This document shows, one piece after another, positions 57,606 through 64,000 of a stretch of 64,000 nucleotides of DNA. The notes under the pieces were generated by a model. It was not told where the DNA came from. It worked only from the letters and a program-made list of their open reading frames with translations, and made no database searches. Location: NCBI GenBank assembly GCA_032173965.1, contig JAVUNC010000004.1, forward strand, positions 310,001-374,000. The letters are read 5' to 3'. A program made the position numbers and the translations under genes. How positions within the stretch are numbered: the stretch's first letter is position 1; each line of letters begins with the position of its first letter. Source of the stretch: Sitta carolinensis (taxonomy: Eukaryota; Chordata; Aves; Passeriformes; Sittidae).

Positions 57606-58358
57606 CCACTCACCGCGGGCTGGGGGAGCCCCAGGTGGGGAGGAAGGGGGTGTGAGGGGATGGGGAGGTGCAGGGAGAGGGATGGGGGTGCAGGGAGAGA
57701 GAGGGGCTTTGAGGGGGGCAGAAATGGGGGTCGGGGATGGGGATCAGGTAAGGGATGGGGGAGAAGAGATGGGAACGGGGGGCTGGGGTGGAGGGGTCGG
57801 GATGGAGGCTCAGGAATGGGGAGATGGTGATGGAGGGGGGCAGGAATGGGGTCAGGATGGGGCGATGTGGGTTGGGGTTCAGGGATGGGGGTCAGGATGG
57901 GGTTCAGGAATGGGATGGCGATGGAGGGGACAGGAATGGGGTCAGGATGGGGCGGTGTGGTGGGTTCGGATGGGTTAATGGAGCGATGGAGGGGCAGGGT
58001 CAGAGGCGTGGTTGGGTTCAAGCTGGAGCAGAAAGGTGTGGGGGGGGTCCCTGTGTCTCCCCTACGCTAGTGACACAAACCACTTCAGAGTATTTCCACG
58101 TGATGCACAAACAAGTCAAAAATTCACTGATCCAAATCCAACGTGCAAACAGAAAAGGGCCGGGGGGGAGGCACCCGCTGCCCCCGGCCCTCCGCGGCCC
58201 CCGGCCCCCGCGCACGACCCCACCGCCGGCACGGCCCCGCCGGCGGGACGGGGCCCGGGCGGGCCCCGCGGCGAGGGGAGCCCCGCCGGAGCCGGGGCCG
58301 GGGCCCGGGGGCGCTGGGGGCCGCGCCTGGTCCTCAGTTGGGGGACAGGTCCCCGGCT

Positions 58359-61300
58359 CTACCAGATGCCGCTCGACCGGCCCCCGGGGGGAGCGAGAAT
58401 CCGGGCCGAGGCTCGTTTTGGAACGTGGTCATCGATCTGAGAACCTGCCGGACACACCGACGGAAGGGGGGCGTCGGGGGGCAGCGGGTAGGTGGGCACA
58501 GCCCCATGACCCCCAGCATCCCAGCATCGCTGGGACAGGGGGGGCTCCGTGTCCCCCGGCACTGCTGGGACAGGGGGGGCTCCGTGTCCCCCGGCACTGC
58601 TGGGACAGGGGGGGCTCCGTGCCCCCCGTCCCACCGCGGCTGTGCTGCACTGACCAGCAGCGCCTCTCGCAGCCCCGGCCCTGTGCCAGCACGGACCTTG
58701 GGGACCCCCCAGACCCCACGCCCTGTCCCCGGGGTCCCCCGGGCGCGGGGATCCATCCCTCCCGCACAGACCACACCACCCCCCGTGCCCCCCGCACCGC
58801 ACAGAGCCCAGCCCGCCCCAGACCCGCAGCCAGGCAGCCACACGACCGACGGTGCTCGGAGGGATGGGCGAGGGCTGGGGGCTGCAGGTCCCAGGATTGG
58901 GGCCACCCCCTGCTCTGCCACGGCCCCTGCCCGGGGGGAGGAGGGCTGCGCCTTGAGGTGGGGGCTGTGGGGATGATGGGGGGCTGTGGGGATGATGGGG
59001 GGCTGTGGGGATGCCTGGGGCACCTCGGGGTGGCGGTGGGAACGCCCTGCAGGGGTGATGGGGACAGCCTGGCCAAGGGGGTGACAGACAGGACAGCCCT
59101 AGCGGGGGGATGCCAGGACACCCTGCGGTGGCAGTGGGAGCACCCCGGGAGGTGGCGGGGGTGTCGGGGACACCCCGGGGGCCAAGTGCCTGGCTGGGGC
59201 CAGAAGCCACCAGGTGCGGCGGCCCCGCTCTTACCGGACAGGCTGAAGCTGGACTCGTGCAGGTCCCTCATGCCCCCGTGTCGTGTGGCCGGCCGGGTGG
59301 GCGTATCGGCCAGGGGCGTCCCCGTCTCTTTTTTCCCGGCATGCACAACCACGGCCACGTCCCCCAGGTACGGGGTGCGATCCACACCCCGCAGCTTCAA
59401 AGTCTGCCGGGAGCGAGAGAGAGAGCGGAGAGAGCATCAGCAGCAGCCGCGGGGAGGGGGCTGCGGCCGGGGCGGGGGTCCCGGGGGGCCAGGGCCCTAC
59501 AGCGGGGTGCGGATCGGCCGGGCGGGGAGGGGAGGGGGCCGGGGCATGCTGGGGCTGGGGAGGGGGCTGCCACTGGGGAGGGGTGAAGAGGGGGCACTCG
59601 GAGAGGGGCTGGGCGCGCCGTGGGGCTCCCGGTGCAAAGCGGTGCCAGGGCAGGAGCAGGGGCTGGGGGAGGTGGGTGGCCCTGGCAGAGCAGCCCCTCG
59701 CCCGTCCCCCCGGCGAAGCCAAGCCAAGAGCCAAGCCAAGCCCAAGCCAAGCCAAGCCAGCCAAGCCATGCAAAGCTCTGTGCCCCCCTCCAGCCACACA
59801 GACTCCCAACAAGCGCCTCAGTGCTGGTCATCACCTCCCTGTGACTCCTGAGCCCCCTTCCCCTGCAGCATCAGCACCACGCTGTCTGTCCCCCAGCCTG
59901 TCCCCTCCAGCCACAGCCGGGGGGCACAGGGGGTCTCCGGTGACAGGGGCTGCCACACGTGTCCCTGTCCCGGTGCTGGGGGACGCTGTGAGCCCCGGGG
60001 CTGCCCTGGGAGAGCCAGCAAAGGGCAGAGCCTGGCGGGGGGCACGGGGAGCAATGATGCTCAGCACACGCCTTCAAACAGCCGTGGGCCACACACGTAT
60101 TGGGACAAGAGTCCTGCACTGCCAGCGTGCTGGCAAGGACCAGGGGAGGGTCCTGTGTCACACTCTGACCCCAACAAGCATCCCTGTCCCTGGCATGTGC
60201 TCCAGCATCGGCCTGGCACAGACCCGCCTCTGGCACAGCCGCCATCCCCTCGTCCCCTCCAGCAGCCAGCTCGGTGCACCCTGTCCCACAGGCAGGCCGG
60301 CATGGCCACCGGCCAGCCATGGCACCACTCTGGCACAGCCATGACATGGCTATGGCATGGCACAGCCATGACATTGCTTTGGCACAGCCATGACATTGCT
60401 CTGGCACAGCCATGGCATGGCCATGGCATGGCACAGCCACGGCACTGCTCTGCCACAGCCATGGCATGGCTAGCCATGACACTGCTCTGGCACAACCATG
60501 GCACCACTCTGGCACAGCCATGGCATGGCTATGGCACAGCACAGCCATGACACTGCTCTGCGCATCATGGCCATGGCACACTCTGGCACAGCCATGGCAT
60601 GGTTATGGCACGGCACAGCCATGACACTGCTCTGCCACAGCCATGGCACTGCTCTGCCACAGCCATGGCATGGCCACAGCACGATTCTGGCACAGCCATG
60701 GCATGGCACAGCCATGACCCTGCTCTGGCACAGCCATGGCACCGCTCTGGCACAGCCATGACATTGCTCTGGCACAGCCATGGCATGGCCATGGCACTGC
60801 TCTGGCACAGCCATGGCACCGCTCTGGCACAGCCATGGCATGGCCGTGGCATGGCACAGCCATAGCACTGCTCTGGCACAGCCATGACACTGCTCTGGCA
60901 CAGCCATGGACATGGCCACGCATCACTCTGGCACAGCCAGGGCATGGCTATGGCACGCACAGCCTGACATGCTCTGGCACAGCCATGGCATGGCACAACC
61001 ATGGCACCGCTCTGGCACAGCCACGACATTGCTCTGGCACAGCCATGGCACCGCCCTGGCTCTGCCACGGCACGGCCACCGCAGCCCCCGTACCTTCTCC
61101 CGCTGCACCAGCTTCTTGTAGGCGATGTCCGGGAAGGAGCGCAGCGGGCAGAACTTGCCGGTGCCCTCGGCACACATGAAGACGCCGTTCTCGTAGACCA
61201 CGCGCCCGCGGCTGATGGTGACCAGGGGCACGCCGTGGCACCGCATGTTCTCGTACAGGTTGATGTCCCCGCCCTGCACCTGGGTGCTGGCAGAGATGGT

Positions 61301-63955
61301 CCTGGCCGGGGGGGACGGGGGGTCAGTGGGTGCCGGGGGCACAGGGAGCCTTTCCCCAGCCCCCACCACGGGCTGCACCTACCTGGTGGCCTCGGGGTCC
61401 CAGACCACAACGTCAGCGTCGGCGCCGGGGATGATCCGGCCCTTGCGGGGGTACAGGTTGTGGATCTTGGCAGCGTTGGAGCTGGTCACGGCCACGAAGC
61501 GGTTCTCATCCATCTTCCCCCCCACCTGCCGCCGGAGCGGGGGTGAGGGGGTGCTGGGCTGTACTGCTCCCCGTCACCCCCGAGCCCCCCAAAAGTCCCA
61601 CGCGTGCTGCGGGGTCAGGATCCTTGCCAGGACCCACTGGGGTGCTCTGGGGAGCTCCTTGCCCGCCGCTCTCATGCCAGGGGGTGAACAGCCCAGGGGG
61701 TGTCCCACTCCAGTGTGAGCCCCCAGCACCAGCCCCGTGCCAGGGCCAGCAGTGCCGTACCACGCCACGCTCCCAGATGATGTTCATGCGGTCCTGCACC
61801 CCGCTGACACCGTGGGGGATCTTGGTGAAGTCCTCCTTGCCCATGGCCTTCTGCTTGGTGCTGAAGGGCCGGTGGTCCGAGGCCACGATGTTCAATGTGT
61901 CACTGTGGGGGCAGAGCAAGGTGGGTGATGGCACTGCCAGGGCTGCTTGGGGTGCTCAGGGAGCCCAGAACTCAGGGAATGGGTGAATCCTTGCCATGGG
62001 GTGCCCAGGGAGCCCAGAACTCAGGGAATGGGTGAATCCCTGCCATGGGGTGCCTGGAGTTCTTGGCACCCAGAGAGCAAGATGTCCAGGGAGATCTCCA
62101 CACCCTGGGGTGCCTGGAGAACAGGGAGCCCAGGGAAAGGAGCACCCATGCAGGGAGTGGGTGGGTGGAGCACCCACAGCCCTGGTGCTCAGCGAGTACT
62201 TGGGAAGTGCAGCACGCACGGAGCGTCCCCAGGGGTGCACGGTGCCCAGGCAGCGAGGCACGGAGAGCCCGATGCCCACCACGTGGGGTGCCCAAAGGCT
62301 GAGCTGGCCAGCCTGGCACCCAGGTGGGACATCTGGCTGTGCCAGACACCAGGATGCCCAGATAGCACTGGCAAGAGCGTCCAGCTGGAAGGGGTGGCTG
62401 TGGGACAGGGAGGGGTGCCCGGGGCAGGGAGGAGTGCCGGGAGCTGGGAGGGGTGCCTGGGGCAGGCAGGGGTGCCCGGGGCAGGGAGGGATACCCGGGG
62501 CTGGGAGGGGGTGCCTGGGGCAGGCAGGGGTGCCCGGGGCAGGGAGGGATACCCGGGGCTGGGAGGGGGTGCCCGGGGCTGGGAGGGGTGCCCGGGGCAG
62601 GCAGGGGTGCCCGGGCAGGGAGGGGGTCCGGGCTGGGAGGGCCGGGGCTGGGAGGGGGGCCCGGGGCAGGTCTCACTTGGCGAGCAGGCTCATGAGGTAG
62701 GCGGAGGTGTTGGTGTCGAGGCGCAGCGGCGGCACGGTGACATAGGCGGCGGCGTGGAACCAGTCCTGGTGGTAGTAGTGCAGCCCGGTGAGCGTGGCGT
62801 GCGCCGTGGTCGTCTCTGCGTACACCACCTTCCCTGCCAGGCGGAGGCACACGCGTGTGCAACGCAGCCAGGGGCACGCGTGTGTGCACTGCCCACGCCA
62901 GCACGCCCGTGTTCCCGTCGGGGTGTGAGCCCTCTGTCCTGTGTGTGCTCACGCGTGTGACCTGTGCGTGTCCCGTGTGTGTCCCATGTGTGCAAGCAGA
63001 GCCCAGGTGTGCTCACCTGTGCCAGAACACGGCCCCACAGCACACTCGAGTTCCTGTGCCCGTGTCTGCTCCTGCCCGTGTCTCTCTGCGTGTCCACAGC
63101 CCCACATTCCCTGTCCGTGTCCCTCCGAGCCCAAACCCCCCCAGTGCCCACGTGTGTCCTGTGGCCTTTCTGTACCCACACGAGTGTTGGGGAGGGAGGT
63201 CCCCCCGTGTCCCCTACCCTGCATCTTGGCAGCGGCGATGACATCCCCCGCGGACATGCTGGAGACGTTCACCAGGTACACAGGGCAGTGGGTCTGCAGA
63301 GAGGGGGGCAGTGGTGCTGTCTCCACGGCACCCCAGCCCCCGGGGGCTCCTGCACCCCTCCTGAGGCACAGGGACACCCCCCCAAGCCGGGCGATGCCCA
63401 GGACCACTCACCCTGTTGGCGATGGTGATGACACGGTGCGTGGCCTCGGCTTCCAGCTGCAGAGAGAGCCGGTGGTGACACACGTGACACACAACGGTGG
63501 CACCGACGGGCGTGGGGTGGATGGCCAGTGGCAGCCGTAGGGGTGTCCTGGACCACCCCAGCCACACGGCACGCCGCTGCTGCAGTGACATGGTGGCACC
63601 TGCCATCACCTACCTCTTCAGGCCGGCTGATCTCGATGCCCTCTGGCCCCGTAATGCCCAGATCCAGAGCTTCCTTGGCTCCCTGGGGAATTCGGGGGGG
63701 GGGGGGGGGGTCAGGGTGAAGGTTCTGCTGCCCCAGCTGGGTGCCCATTGCACCCTCCCCGTGCCCTGCCCTCACCTCGGCCACCAGCTCGCCGTTCTCG
63801 GCGTGGACGCGGGCGATGGCACCGATGTCGCGGCACGCGCGCAGGACCTGGTAGAGCTCGCTGTCCCGCAGCATGTACAGGTCCTTGTAGGTCATGAACA
63901 TCTGGAAGGAGTTCACCCCCTTCTCCCGCACCAGCGTCTCCATCTCTGCCTTCAC
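58359..63955 (-). CDS. DPYSL5: Dihydropyrimidinase-like 5 (CRMP5), exons 4-13, partial at the right edge
   Basis: CRMP5 is a catalytically inactive dihydropyrimidinase relative acting in axon and dendrite growth. Coding exons (minus): 63776-63955, 63614-63682, 63412-63456, 63218-63293, 62677-62833, 61761-61902, 61383-61525, 61094-61301, 59235-59403, 58359-58444. All phases join. The first visible exon starts [20 protein letters not shown]; then come [69 protein letters not shown] and [20 protein letters not shown]. The C-terminus ends GGRSSGIW with TAG at 58,359-58,361. About 425 of the expected 564 residues are present; the first three coding exons lie past the right edge. It is nearly identical to human DPYSL5 as recalled. 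Confidence 0.96.
58520..58630. repeat. Three copies of a 39-bp GCTGGGACAGGGGGGGCTCC unit
   Basis: Three nearly identical tandem copies in the last DPYSL5 intron, close to the last exon. Confidence 0.85.
60310..61065. repeat. CTCTGGCACAGCCATGGCA minisatellite in a DPYSL5 intron
   Basis: About 750 bp of variable-length units built from CTCTGGCACAGCCATGGCAT, GGCATGGC and CACAGCCATGACATTG, ending 30 bp before exon 11. TGCCATGGCA is self-complementary, so the array has many small palindromes. Confidence 0.93.
61930..62110. repeat. About 50-bp imperfect repeat in a DPYSL5 intron
   Basis: Two close copies and one diverged copy of GGGTGCCCAGGGAGCCCAGA plus ACTCAGGGAATGGGTGAATC. Confidence 0.75.
62400..62665. 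repeat. GGGAGGGGTGCCCGGGGCAG minisatellite in a DPYSL5 intron
   Basis: About 13 short units (17-21 bp) of GGGGTGCCCGGGGCAGGCA and GGGATACCCGGGGCTGG, ending 10 bp before exon 8. Confidence 0.9.
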
Positions 63956-64000
63956 CTGCGCCGGGACGGGAATCAGAGTGGGGCCTCAGCCCCCGGCCGG

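Overview
The window is vertebrate nuclear DNA, almost certainly from a bird and probably from a gene-dense, GC-rich microchromosome. The evidence is split genes with GT-AG introns and short introns, several CR1-type LINE 3' ends, abundant GC-rich minisatellites and long CpG-rich promoters. The gene order KHK - EMILIN1 - OST4 - AGBL5 - TMEM214 - MAPRE3 - DPYSL5 is the order I recall for human 2p23. I cannot name the species from sequence alone; a songbird is plausible.

Layout, left to right. 1-309: first two coding exons of KHK (minus, runs off the left edge). 0.5-11.7 kb: gene-poor spacer with a GGGACA-type array, an ATAAT array, an LTR-like fragment, CR1 pieces, a minisatellite born inside a CR1, and a 1.4 kb CAGA/CTGA array. 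11.7-17.9 kb: EMILIN1 (minus). 18.9-19.4 kb: minisatellite. 19.8-20.9 kb: OST4 (plus), with a VNTR filling its only intron. 21.1-32.6 kb: AGBL5 (minus), tail-to-tail with OST4. 32.9-34.8 kb: two large satellites upstream of AGBL5. 35.4-43.3 kb: TMEM214 (minus, 17 coding exons). 43.6-48.3 kb: three U1 snRNA genes, the first two tail-to-tail in a large inverted repeat. 48.6-56.0 kb: MAPRE3 (minus), with a CpG-rich 5' region and four X-box motifs. 57.1 kb to the right edge: DPYSL5 (minus, coding exons 4-13; the first three lie beyond the edge).

The genes do not form an operon-like unit. MAPRE3, AGBL5 and DPYSL5 all act on microtubules or the neuronal cytoskeleton; OST4 and TMEM214 are ER proteins; EMILIN1 is extracellular matrix; KHK is fructose metabolism. 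The proteins are conserved. The unusual material is the U1 cluster (three near-identical genes with changes in both protein-binding loops), the X-box cluster at MAPRE3, and many promoter-proximal or intronic tandem arrays. AGBL5 and MAPRE3 each carry a single-base deletion in an otherwise intact coding exon; these look more like assembly errors than real lesions. I found no tRNA, rRNA, CRISPR array or prokaryotic-type system.
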